DNA of 56,565 nucleotides, taken from positions 1 through 56,565 of the IMG/VR virus record IMGVR_UViG_3300043788_000176, one strand, 5' to 3'. This DNA is from a virus. Within the stretch, counting starts at the first letter, position 1. Each line of letters begins with the position of its first letter. Below, in pieces: positions 1 to 5,022 of this stretch. A program made the translations under genes and the position numbers. Below the pieces are notes generated by a model, which was not told the DNA's origin, did not search any database, and was given only the letters and a program-made list of their open reading frames with translations.

Positions 1-21
1 GCGTGACCCGTAACGCTGTTA

Positions 22-201
22 GCGACAAGACGGTGAGTGTCGCGGGCTCCATTTCCCGAACAACCCCGTCAGCCGACGGATGGTCGTGGAAACCTGTGGA
101 GCACCATCGTGGTCGGCACCCTTTGCGCGGGATCGACCGGCGTAGCCCCCGTAGCGAGTATGGGCCTCGCTAAGGTCTCCCCGGCCGGTCGATCCCGCGC
201 A
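22..201. other. Dense inverted-repeat (hairpin) region, possible structured RNA
   Basis: No convincing gene lies in the first 224 bases. The stretch contains consecutive perfect stems: GCGACA 22-27 with TGTCGC 38-43; GCCGAC 72-77 with GTCGGC 112-117, enclosing GATGGT 79-84 with ACCATC 103-108; and a 17-bp perfect inverted repeat 124-140 with 185-201 that encloses a second hairpin (AGCGAG/CTCGCT). It precedes a small zinc-ribbon gene and a tRNA array. It could be a structured RNA, decayed tRNA material or a processing or termination element; the sequence alone does not decide. Confidence 0.5.
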
Positions 202-224
202 GAACCCGCAACCCGGAGGATGAG

Positions 225-422
225 ATGGCATCGGACGCCAAATCCGGTGATAAATGCCAAACCTGTGGTGGTTCTGGATGGAACCCCGCGATTCGGGTGA
301 AGCCGGTTCACATAGAGGGATTGATCGACGGCGACCGCCGCGCCCTCGAAACCCTGCACGATTATCTCAAGCGGCGGTTGTGCTGCCCCGATTGCGGCGG
401 CAGCGGGCACCGCGCAGAGTAG
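225..422 (+). CDS. Small DnaJ-type zinc-ribbon protein
   Basis: A 65-residue protein with two CxxCGGSG knuckles (CQTCGGSG near residues 11-18 and CCPDCGGSG near 53-61). These are typical of DnaJ-like cysteine-rich zinc-binding modules; the J domain is absent. A good ribosome-binding site (GGAGG about 6 bases upstream) fixes the ATG at 225. Its TAG stop lies inside the 5' end of the following tRNA-Met, an overlap of ten bases that recurs in this array. It probably binds one zinc ion; the partner is unknown. Confidence 0.75.
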   Translation: MASDAKSGDKCQTCGGSGWNPAIRVKPVHIEGLIDGDRRALETLHDYLKRRLCCPDCGGSGHRAE

Positions 423-487
423 TTCAGTGGCAGAACGGCGTGCTCATAACGCGCAAGTCGGAGGTTCGATCCCTCCCTCTGCGACCA
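413..487 (+). tRNA. tRNA-Met (CAT)
   Basis: Seven-bp acceptor CGCAGAG/CTCTGCG, discriminator A and encoded CCA. The D-arm is GTTC/GAAC, the anticodon loop is CTCATAA and the T-loop is TTCGATC. C1-G72 is paired, so this reads as an elongator-type Met or a C34-modified Ile tRNA rather than an initiator. Confidence 0.9.
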
Positions 488-494
488 GCATTGA

Positions 495-570
495 CGCGGG
501 AGGCAAGGGCCAGTGCCCTGGTCCGGCTCATAACCGGACAACCCGGAGGCAGCATCCGGTCCCGCCACCA
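495..570 (+). tRNA. Initiator-like tRNA-Met (CAT) with odd D- and T-loops
   Basis: Acceptor CGCGGGA/TCCCGCC leaves an unpaired C1xC72, the region where bacterial initiators carry a mismatch. The anticodon arm CCGG-CTCATAA-CCGG resembles an initiator, and CCA is encoded. The T-stem CCGGA/TCCGG is perfect but its loop is GGCAGCA, not TTCRANY. The D-arm may fold as GGGC-CAGT-GCCC. Initiator identity is an inference from the 1-72 mismatch. Confidence 0.65.
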
Positions 571-572
571 AC

Positions 573-665
573 CCACTGGGATCGCCGACCCCCAACGGCG
601 AGGCTTTCGTGACGCGCCGGGGCAACGTCCACCTGTCCTCCCCATGCCACCCCGGTTCCCAGTGG
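573..665 (+). other. Three-stem structured element between tRNA and gene
   Basis: A 9-bp perfect closing stem (CCACTGGGA 573-581 with TCCCAGTGG 657-665) encloses a 6-bp hairpin (TCGCCG 582-587 with CGGCGA 596-601). A second stem (CCGGGG 617-622 with CCCCGG 650-655) sits next to the closing stem. It has no T-arm consensus and no CCA, so it is not a standard tRNA. No open reading frame with a ribosome-binding site is seen here. Confidence 0.45.
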
Positions 666-722
666 CCCTATCCCACGTTGGCGTCAATCTTGTCGTCAAC
701 GTTACTCTGCGAGAGAGTTGCG

Positions 723-1040
723 ATGACAACCGTGTTTGCCAAGCATGAGCCATACGATGACGGCCATCTAGGCGAGGTCGGATTGGACATGGATCACGCG
801 GGCGCTCCGACAATCCGCGCGGTACTAATTGCCGGTAATCTCTACGCCGTTGATGGTTCACATAGGCTGGCGCAGGCGCACTATCGCGGGCTGATCCTCA
901 AGGTGATAGTCTTGGAGAGCGATCTCCATGGCGATCCGCGCATTCCAGCTGATCTTCCGCGATATGACTTTGATTACGTCATTGCGCTCAGGGAGAGTGA
1001 TTTCGCCGATGAGGCAGTTGTGGTCAATGCACCTGTTTGA
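723..1040 (+). CDS. Small ParB/sulfiredoxin-like protein
   Basis: A 105-residue protein starting at ATG 723 behind a GAGAGAG ribosome-binding site; an earlier in-frame GTG has no such signal. The central segment (…YAVDGSHRLAQAHYRG…, about residues 40-58) matches the DGxHRLxA signature of ParB-like nuclease/sulfiredoxin folds, in which Arg and His contact nucleotide or DNA. The family is large and mixed, so the substrate cannot be named. The end of the gene overlaps the first 36 bases of tRNA-Phe. Confidence 0.65.
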   Translation: MTTVFAKHEPYDDGHLGEVGLDMDHAGAPTIRAVLIAGNLYAVDGSHRLAQAHYRGLILKVIVLESDLHGDPRIPADLPRYDFDYVIALRESDFADEAVVVNAPV

Positions 1041-1080
1041 AGAACAGGCCAAGGTGGTTCGATTCCATCCATCGGCACCA
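1005..1080 (+). tRNA. tRNA-Phe (GAA)
   Basis: Acceptor GCCGATG/CATCGGC with A73 and CCA; anticodon arm CCTGT-TTGAAGA-ACAGG; T-loop TTCGATT. Its 5' half lies inside the coding sequence that ends at 1040. Confidence 0.95.
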
Positions 1081-1084
1081 GTTT

Positions 1085-1158
1085 GCGTCCATCGTCCAAA
1101 GGAAGGGCCTCAGATTTCCATTCTGAAGATCTCGGTTCGAGTCCGTGTGGACGCTCCA
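1085..1158 (+). tRNA. tRNA-Gly (TCC)
   Basis: Acceptor GCGTCCA/TGGACGC, T73, CCA. Anticodon arm TCAGA-TTTCCAT-TCTGA; T-loop TTCGAGT with one mismatch in the T-stem. Confidence 0.92.
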
Positions 1159-1177
1159 GATACAAGGGGAACGCGCG

Positions 1178-1489
1178 ATGATGAAGCACAGCGACTTTCG
1201 GATCGGTGTCGAATTCACGACTGGCGCTGGGCGCTGGCGATGCACCGATATCGGGACGCGGGTCATTACCGCGATCCGCCTTGATGAGGTGCGGATCGCG
1301 ACGGTCAGCGGCGGTGTGAAATCCATGCGGGCTCTGTGCTATGCTGAGGCCAATGCCGAGGGTTGGTTCAACGGGCCACCCTATGCCGTCGCTGAGAGCG
1401 TATTTGACGAGGACGGCCAAGAGGGATGTACGTTTTATGCGGGTCCCCAAGGGGATAGCGAGCCCGAGAGTCGATCGCTCCCTCGGTAG
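1178..1489 (+). CDS. Conserved-looking small protein of unknown function
   Basis: A 103-residue protein starting at ATG 1178, seven bases after AGGGGA; an upstream in-frame ATG lies inside tRNA-Gly and lacks a ribosome-binding site. The N-terminal part (DFRIGVEFTTG…RWRCTDIGTRVITAI) looks like a compact beta-rich domain I recognise from short hypothetical proteins of proteobacteria and phages, with no known function. The gene ends in two consecutive TAG stops, notable because this phage encodes an amber-suppressor tRNA. Confidence 0.6.
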   Translation: MMKHSDFRIGVEFTTGAGRWRCTDIGTRVITAIRLDEVRIATVSGGVKSMRALCYAEANAEGWFNGPPYAVAESVFDEDGQEGCTFYAGPQGDSEPESRSLPR

Positions 1490-1538
1490 TAGCGAATGCG
1501 CCGGTCCCTGCTCCCTCGGCCCAGCCCGCTCCAGACAT

Positions 1539-1616
1539 TGGCAGCTAGCAATCAGGGTGACTGCGCTCGCCTGTTAAGCGAGAATGAGTCCGGTTCGATC
1601 CCGGAGCTGCCAGCCA
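1539..1616 (+). tRNA. tRNA-Asn (GTT)
   Basis: Acceptor TGGCAGC/GCTGCCA, G73, CCA; anticodon arm CTCGC-CTGTTAA-GCGAG; T-arm TCCGG-TTCGATC-CCGGA. Confidence 0.95.
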
Positions 1617-1687
1617 ATCTTCGTGCGCACGGAGCCGGAACGCCACGGGGTCGGCGTGACAGCCAGGAGAGCACTGGCAACTGAATT

Positions 1688-1760
1688 GCGGACGAGCAGC
1701 GGTCTGCCTGCGGGTCTCCAAAACCTGCCAGCGAGGGTTCGACACCTTCCGTCCGTGCCA
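1688..1760 (+). tRNA. tRNA-Trp (CCA)
   Basis: Acceptor GCGGACG/CGTCCGT (G1-U72 wobble), G73, CCA. Anticodon stem GCGGGT/ACCTGC with loop CTCCAAA; T-loop TTCGACA. The D-loop is very short. Confidence 0.85.
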
Positions 1761-1778
1761 GCTAAAGAGGAAACCGCG

Positions 1779-2057
1779 ATGACTGAGAAATCGTTCGGCG
1801 ACGATCCGCTGATCTACAGCGAGACCGCGAAACGGCAAATCGCGGAAGACCCGGAGTTGGCAGACGTGATGAAGGATGTCGCGGCGAAGATGCGGCAGGC
1901 GCTCCACGCATGGCAAAGCGGTCAGTACCCAAACTTCGAGACCGCGATGGCGGCGCTCGGTTGCGATATTGCGGAAGTTTCCCCTGGGGACGAGGATTAT
2001 GAGGCAGTCTTCGAAGGGATTGCGATCGAAAATATCCGCAAGGGGAACGCGAAATAA
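1779..2057 (+). CDS. Small acidic protein of unknown function
   Basis: A 92-residue acidic, mostly helical protein starting at ATG 1779 behind AGAGGAAACC, directly after tRNA-Trp. The middle (…ADVMKDVAAKMRQALHAWQ…) looks like an amphipathic helix. No catalytic motif or named domain is visible. It lies between tRNA-Trp and tRNA-Cys and ends nine bases before tRNA-Cys. The longer reading frame upstream runs through tRNA-Asn and tRNA-Trp, which argues for the internal start. Confidence 0.6.
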   Translation: MTEKSFGDDPLIYSETAKRQIAEDPELADVMKDVAAKMRQALHAWQSGQYPNFETAMAALGCDIAEVSPGDEDYEAVFEGIAIENIRKGNAK

Positions 2058-2065
2058 TTTCAGTC

Positions 2066-2141
2066 GTGCCGCGAGCCAGCTAGGGAAGGCGTCGAGTTGC
2101 AACCTCGATTCGGCAGGGTGCGATCCCCTGGCGGCACTCCA
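2066..2141 (+). tRNA. tRNA-Cys (GCA)
   Basis: Acceptor GTGCCGC/GCGGCAC, T73, CCA; anticodon arm TCGAG-TTGCAAC-CTCGA; T-stem CAGGG/CCCTG with loop TGCGATC (position 55 is G rather than T). Confidence 0.9.
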
Positions 2142-2142
2142 G

Positions 2143-2254
2143 TTTCGTGCGGGTTATCGGGTGGGCGGGTCGGTTTGGATTTGTGTTGCTCCTGGCCGGG
2201 AAGCAGCGCAGACGCCGGTCTCTGGGAAGTTGAACCGTTCCCAGACGCACGAAA
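2143..2254 (+). other. Structured element with 9-bp closing stem
   Basis: TTTCGTGCG 2143-2151 pairs perfectly with CGCACGAAA 2246-2254. Directly inside the 3' strand is an 8-bp perfect hairpin (TCTGGGAA 2221-2228 with TTCCCAGA 2238-2245), and near the middle a 6-bp stem GTTGCT/AGCAGC. The layout resembles the element at 573-665. It is not a tRNA (no anticodon arm, no CCA), and no gene is seen in this gap. Confidence 0.45.
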
Positions 2255-2264
2255 ACATCTCGAT

Positions 2265-2340
2265 GGCGAGGTTAGTGAACCAGTGGAAACGCCGCCCTGT
2301 GGAGGCGGAGCAGCGGGGCCAGCACCCGCACCTCGCCCCA
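2265..2340 (+). tRNA. tRNA-His (GTG)
   Basis: The acceptor GCGAGGT/ACCTCGC is preceded by an extra G (position -1) facing C73, the hallmark of bacterial tRNA-His; CCA follows. The anticodon arm CCGCC-CTGTGGA-GGCGG is perfect. The T-stem GCGGG/CCCGC closes an aberrant loop GCCAGCA. Confidence 0.85.
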
Positions 2341-2345
2341 TCTAG

Positions 2346-2421
2346 GCTGGATTGGCCGAGAGAATAGGCACTCGCCCTGTAAGCGATGACGACGTAGGTT
2401 AAAGTCCTACATCCAGCACCA
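2346..2421 (+). tRNA. tRNA-Thr (TGT) with C33
   Basis: Acceptor GCTGGAT/ATCCAGC, A73, CCA. The anticodon loop reads CCTGTAA, so the anticodon is TGT and position 33 is C instead of the near-universal U. The T-stem GTAGG/CCTAC has loop TTAAAGT. The D-loop lacks a clear GG. Confidence 0.8.
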
Positions 2422-2440
2422 ATTTCAGGAGAGGCGAGAG

Positions 2441-2875
2441 ATGCGCACCATAATATTCGACATTGACGGGACTCTCGCCAATGGGGCGCACCGTCAGCAT
2501 CATTTGGCCGCCCTGAAAAAGGACTGGGATGCCTTCTACGCCGCGATGGGCGAGGACACGGCTATCCAGCCGATCATCGACTTGGCCAATCAACTCGCTT
2601 GCGACTACCACATTGTCCTCTGCACTGGGCGTCCCTCCAATTATCGCGAGGTGACCGAGCGCTGGCTCTACGACCACGATGTCCCGCGCTCGGCTCTCTA
2701 CATGCGTGCTGAAGGCGACTTTCGCGACGACACCATTGTGAAACGCGAGATGCTAGCGCAGATGCGGGCGGCTGGATTTGAGCCGTGTCTGGTCGTTGAC
2801 GATCGTACAAAAGTGGTTCGGATGTGGCGTGAGGAAGGATTGGTCTGTCTGCAATGTGCCGAGGGTGATTTCTGA
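2441..2875 (+). CDS. T4 Pnk-type 3'-phosphatase (HAD family)
   Basis: A 144-residue protein matching the C-terminal phosphatase domain of T4 polynucleotide kinase/phosphatase without the kinase. Motif I is DIDGTLA (D7 nucleophile, D9 general acid), motif II CTGRP, a conserved K in VKREM, and motif IV VVDDR followed by TKVVRMWR and a terminal GDF, as in T4 Pnk. The family removes 2',3'-cyclic or 3' phosphates from RNA ends before ligation. In this tRNA array it most likely heals tRNA ends made by anticodon nucleases; no kinase or ligase is seen here, so it may use other phage or host partners. The ribosome-binding site is GGAGAGGCGAG. Confidence 0.85.
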   Translation: MRTIIFDIDGTLANGAHRQHHLAALKKDWDAFYAAMGEDTAIQPIIDLANQLACDYHIVLCTGRPSNYREVTERWLYDHDVPRSALYMRAEGDFRDDTIVKREMLAQMRAAGFEPCLVVDDRTKVVRMWREEGLVCLQCAEGDF

Positions 2876-3075
2876 TGGAAACTTGCGCGTGTCGCATTGA
2901 TTGGGTTTGCTGTTTTCGGCAAGATTGCCCGCGAGCGGCATACATTCGGCGGTTGCAGGAAGCGGCTTACGAGCAAGCGCGTGAGCTTTTAGGTGATCCG
3001 CGCGAGTGCGTTTCGGTGGGACAAGAAGCGGATTGTGATGGCGGATCGTTCAATGGCGAGGATCATGCGCTCTGA
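2875..3075 (+). CDS. Small cysteine-rich protein
   Basis: A 66-residue protein whose ATG overlaps the last base of the phosphatase stop codon, so the two are translationally coupled. The N-terminus carries C4, C6, C12, C13 and C18, suggesting a metal site; the rest is a short helical stretch. Its 3' end runs 37 bases into tRNA-Gln(CTG). No family is recognised. Coupling to the phosphatase hints at a role in RNA end processing, but that is inference. Confidence 0.5.
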   Translation: METCACRIDWVCCFRQDCPRAAYIRRLQEAAYEQARELLGDPRECVSVGQEADCDGGSFNGEDHAL

Positions 3076-3113
3076 CCGCATAGATTTGGGTTCGAATCCC
3101 AATCCGCCTGCCA
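3039..3113 (+). tRNA. tRNA-Gln (CTG)
   Basis: Acceptor TGGCGGA/TCCGCCT with a T1xT72 mismatch (a weak 1-72 pair is a Gln identity element), G73, CCA. The anticodon arm ATGCG-CTCTGAC-CGCAT is perfect; T-loop TTCGAAT. Confidence 0.88.
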
Positions 3114-3200
3114 ATCGCGGGTCAGAGCTTTGGGCCGTCGGTGACGGGCGGTCGTGGCCTTTGCACTTAGCTCTGGATCGAGCCCACCCTCCCCGCGATT
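3113..3200 (+). other. Structured element with nested stems upstream of a gene
   Basis: AATCGCGGG 3113-3121 pairs perfectly with CCCGCGATT 3192-3200. Inside, CAGAGCT 3123-3129 pairs with AGCTCTG 3169-3175, which encloses the hairpin CCGTC 3135-3139/GACGG 3143-3147. The 3' strand ends ten bases before the AAGGGG ribosome-binding site of the gene at 3222. It could be a leader RNA for that gene or an independent small RNA. Confidence 0.45.
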
Positions 3201-3221
3201 TCCAACAGAAAGGGGCGCATC

Positions 3222-3518
3222 ATGGCTGAGAACGAATACTTGACAGGAACGGGCCAGTGGCTCACCGGGGTCCATCCGCGCGAGATCTGCGTCGGCGAGC
3301 ATTGTGTGATCCACAACCCATCAGACCATTGCATGCGTGGGTTCCCGACCCACTGGCGTGCTGACCGCAAGTTGATGGAGCGCATCTGTCCGCACGGCAT
3401 CGGCCATCCCGACCCCGACGACATCGCGTTCAAGCGCGCCACCCGCGGCGACAAGTTTGCCGATACCGAGGTGGTTCACGGTTGCGACGGTTGCTGTTCG
3501 CCTCGGGGATTTGTCTGA
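3222..3518 (+). CDS. Conserved small phage protein, probable zinc binder
   Basis: A 98-residue protein with AAGGGG eight bases before ATG. Conserved-looking blocks are CVIHNPSDHCMR, ERICPHGIGHPDPDD and the C-terminal HGCDGCC. I recognise this arrangement from short hypothetical proteins common in phages of several hosts, with no assigned function. The Cys/His spacing suggests one structural zinc site. The TGA stop is followed at once by the first base of tRNA-Gln(TTG). Confidence 0.7.
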   Translation: MAENEYLTGTGQWLTGVHPREICVGEHCVIHNPSDHCMRGFPTHWRADRKLMERICPHGIGHPDPDDIAFKRATRGDKFADTEVVHGCDGCCSPRGFV

Positions 3519-3591
3519 GGCGGGTGGCCCAGGTGGGTACCGCCGGCTTTGACCCGGCGCGTGTTCGGATCGTGCCCGAAGCCCGCTTCCA
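3519..3591 (+). tRNA. tRNA-Gln (TTG)
   Basis: Acceptor GGCGGGT/GCCCGCT (G1-U72 wobble), T73, CCA. Anticodon arm GCCGG-CTTTGAC-CCGGC; T-stem TTCGG/CCGAA with aberrant loop ATCGTGC. It starts directly after the preceding stop codon. Confidence 0.8.
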
Positions 3592-3592
3592 A

Positions 3593-3667
3593 CGCCCATT
3601 CCGCTACCGGCTAGGCGACCCGGTTCTCAGCCGGGCAAAGCGAGTTCGACCCTCGCATGGGCGACCA
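3593..3667 (+). tRNA. tRNA-Glu (CTC)
   Basis: Acceptor CGCCCAT/ATGGGCG, A73, CCA; anticodon arm CCCGG-TTCTCAG-CCGGG; T-arm GCGAG-TTCGACC-CTCGC. Confidence 0.94.
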
Positions 3668-3671
3668 ATAC

Positions 3672-3711
3672 GCGGGCGTGGGGGAACGGTAGACGGAAGA
3701 TGGTGCGGAAG
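3672..3711 (+). pseudogene. 5' fragment of a tRNA-Leu gene
   Basis: The sequence starts with the same acceptor strand as the intact tRNA-Leu at 4205 (GCGGGCG) and continues with a Leu-type D-arm (TGG…GGAAC-GGTAGAC). It has no matching anticodon, T-arm or 3' acceptor before the HNH gene at 3738. The 9-base repeat CGCGGGCGT occurs at 3671 and again at 4204, so the HNH gene sits between two copies of the tRNA 5' end. Confidence 0.45.
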
Positions 3712-3737
3712 AGGCGGGGTCATGATACGATCGCCTT

Positions 3738-4214
3738 ATGGATCGTCGCCGCTGGTCAGACGCGGATTTGATTAGAGCCGTAAGCGAGGCAAAATCGATT
3801 GCTTCGGTTTTGCATATCATTGGACTCGTGCCGGCCGGCGGAAACTACAGCTTGATAAAAAGCCACATTCGGCGACTGCGGTTGGATACGAATCACTTTA
3901 CTGGACAAGGATGGAGCCGCGGCTGGGAACTCCCATCAAGAGGAACGCCGCTTGCGGAATTGCTAGTAGCTGGAATTCACCTGAACACCGGCCACATCAA
4001 AAAGCGTTTGATTAAGGACAGACTGATCGAGGAGCGATGCGCCCGCTGTGGCATATCAGATTGGCTTGGACAGAAACTAAGTCTGCATCTTGACCACAAG
4101 AATGGCGCGCGAACAGATTTTCGAATGGAAAATCTGTGGCTGTTGTGTCCGAATTGTCATTCGCAGACCCCAACGTACTGCGGGCGTAACGCATCAAAAA
4201 TTGCGCGGGCGTAG
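3738..4214 (+). CDS. HNH homing-type endonuclease
   Basis: A 158-residue protein with a C-terminal HNH nuclease core: C101-A-R-C104 and C137-P-N-C140 form a zinc site, and HLDHKNG (H117-H120, N122) with a downstream H141 forms the beta-beta-alpha-metal motif. The N-terminus resembles the small helical domain often found ahead of phage HNH cores. The gene is AT-richer than its neighbours, has no strong ribosome-binding site, is preceded by a tRNA-Leu fragment, and its last codons and TAG stop are the first ten bases of intact tRNA-Leu. This suggests a mobile gene placed against a tRNA 5' end. Confidence 0.85.
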   Translation: MDRRRWSDADLIRAVSEAKSIASVLHIIGLVPAGGNYSLIKSHIRRLRLDTNHFTGQGWSRGWELPSRGTPLAELLVAGIHLNTGHIKKRLIKDRLIEERCARCGISDWLGQKLSLHLDHKNGARTDFRMENLWLLCPNCHSQTPTYCGRNASKIARA

Positions 4215-4281
4215 CCGAAGGTCAGGCGGAGAGATTTAAACCCTCTTGTCCTATGGGGTTCGATTCCCCGCGCCCGCACCA
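4205..4281 (+). tRNA. tRNA-Leu (TAA), short variable arm
   Basis: Acceptor GCGGGCG/CGCCCGC, A73, CCA; T-loop TTCGATT. With anticodon stem AGAGA/CCTCT (one A-C mismatch) the loop is TTTAAAC and the anticodon TAA. A one-base shift gives stem GAGAG/CCCTC and loop ATTTAAA, i.e. anticodon TTA (ochre). Leu is preferred because the adjacent fragment has a Leu-type D-arm. The variable region is only 7-8 bases, short for Leu. Confidence 0.7.
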
Positions 4282-4286
4282 ATTTT

Positions 4287-4371
4287 GTCCGAGTGGCGAA
4301 AATAGTAGACGCGCCTGTCTCATGAACAGGTGCCTCCGGGCGTGGGAGTTCAACTCTCCCCTCGCGCACCA
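4287..4371 (+). tRNA. Type II (long variable arm) tRNA with anticodon CAT
   Basis: An 85-base tRNA with Leu-type D-region (TGGCGAAAATAGTAGACGC), a long variable arm (GCC…GGGC), T-arm GGGAG-TTCAACT-CTCCC, A73 and CCA. The anticodon stem CCTGT/ACAGG is perfect with loop CTCATGA, so the anticodon is CAT. Acceptor GTCCGAG/CTCGCGC has one C-C mismatch. The body looks like Leu but the anticodon is that of Met or lysidine-Ile. Confidence 0.75.
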
Positions 4372-4376
4372 GTTCA

Positions 4377-4466
4377 GGGCGGCTAACCGGACAAGCGCAC
4401 CGGCACCGGTCGGAAACCGGTTGGAGCCTTCATGGGCTTGTGGAGCGTGACCACAGCCGCCCGCCA
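4377..4466 (+). tRNA. tRNA-Ser (GGA) with C33
   Basis: Acceptor GGGCGGC/GCCGCCC, G73, CCA; anticodon arm ACCGG-TCGGAAA-CCGGT (C33); long variable arm GAGCC/GGCTT; T-stem TGTGG/CCACA with aberrant loop AGCGTGA. Confidence 0.85.
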
Positions 4467-4473
4467 CACTAAC

Positions 4474-4561
4474 GGTTGGGTATCCGAGCCGGCGCTCGGC
4501 CTCGTCTTGAAAGCGAGTGGCACGGAGACGTGTGCGGGTCGGCACCAGCACCCAACCGCCA
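4474..4561 (+). tRNA. tRNA-Ser (TGA)
   Basis: Acceptor GGTTGGG/CCCAACC, G73, CCA; anticodon arm CTCGT-CTTGAAA-GCGAG; long variable arm around CACG/CGTG. The T-stem TGCGG/CC-GCA needs one bulged A and closes loop GTCGGCA. Confidence 0.82.
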
Positions 4562-4565
4562 ATAC

Positions 4566-4654
4566 GGGCAGTCAACCGCGAGGGCTCGCGGCCCAGCTTC
4601 GAAACCTGGTGGTGCGTGAGAGCGCATGGGACTCGGAATCTCGGCTGCCCGCCA
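4566..4654 (+). tRNA. tRNA-Ser (CGA)
   Basis: Acceptor GGGCAGT/GCTGCCC, G73, CCA; anticodon loop TTCGAAA on a stem with one C-C mismatch; variable arm TGCG/CGCA; T-stem TGGGA/TCTCG with aberrant loop CTCGGAA. Confidence 0.82.
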
Positions 4655-4658
4655 ATTT

Positions 4659-4747
4659 GGGGCGTGCAAGCAGACAGGCGCACTGCGCTGGATTGCTAAT
4701 CCGGGCGTACCTTCGGGTATCGGCTTCGAATGCCGGCCGCCCCGCCA
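4659..4747 (+). tRNA. tRNA-Ser (GCT)
   Basis: Acceptor GGGGCG/CGCCCC (six pairs), G73, CCA; anticodon arm CTGGA-TTGCTAA-TCCGG; variable arm TACC-TTCG-GGTA; T-loop TTCGAAT. It is the only one of the four serine tRNAs with a canonical T-loop. Confidence 0.9.
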
Positions 4748-4760
4748 TTCGGAGAAGGTG

Positions 4761-4934
4761 ATGGCTTGGGTCTTAGTCGCCTGCATGGTCGTTTCATTTG
4801 GCAAGCACGATATTTGCGTTACCCCGCAACCCGCCCAGCAATTTGCAACGGTTGCGGCCTGCAAAGCAGCGGCCAATAAGATTGGGCCACCTCATGACTA
4901 TTACGGGCTGTGCAAGCCCGCGGAATTCAAATGA
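4761..4934 (+). CDS. Small secreted-type cysteine-containing protein
   Basis: A 57-residue protein starting at ATG 4761 (GGAGAAGG just upstream), 13 bases after tRNA-Ser(GCT). The N-terminus is hydrophobic (MAWVLVACMVVSFG), followed by three cysteines. It could be an exported or membrane-tethered small phage protein. It ends one base before tRNA-Tyr. No family is recognised. Confidence 0.5.
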   Translation: MAWVLVACMVVSFGKHDICVTPQPAQQFATVAACKAAANKIGPPHDYYGLCKPAEFK

Positions 4935-4935
4935 T

Positions 4936-5020
4936 GGGTCGGGAAAGCTGGTGGTTCCAGCAGTCGGTCTGTAAAACCGACCTCGAATGAGGAGAGGATC
5001 GTAACCTCACCGACCCACCA
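4936..5020 (+). tRNA. tRNA-Tyr (GTA)
   Basis: Acceptor GGGTCGG/CCGACCC, A73, CCA; anticodon arm GTCGGT-CTGTAAA-ACCGAC; variable arm CCTC-GAAT-GAGG (type II, as expected for bacterial Tyr); T-stem GAGG/CCTC with loop ATCGTAA instead of TTCGAAT. Confidence 0.9.
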
Positions 5021-5022
5021 AT

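Noticed and set aside
69-1450. Long minus-strand and out-of-frame open reading frames across the tRNA array
   Set aside because: They run antisense to tRNAs and genes with good ribosome-binding sites and resemble no protein family.
2143-2254. tRNA-Ala or tRNA-Sec hidden in the long-stem elements
   Set aside because: No anticodon arm with matching stem and no CCA. The TTTGCAC string near 3160, as in an Ala anticodon loop, has no pairing flanks.
3672-4281. Group I intron in tRNA-Leu(TAA) carrying the HNH gene
   Set aside because: The downstream tRNA is complete on its own and I see no group I core; an insertion with a duplicated tRNA 5' end fits better.
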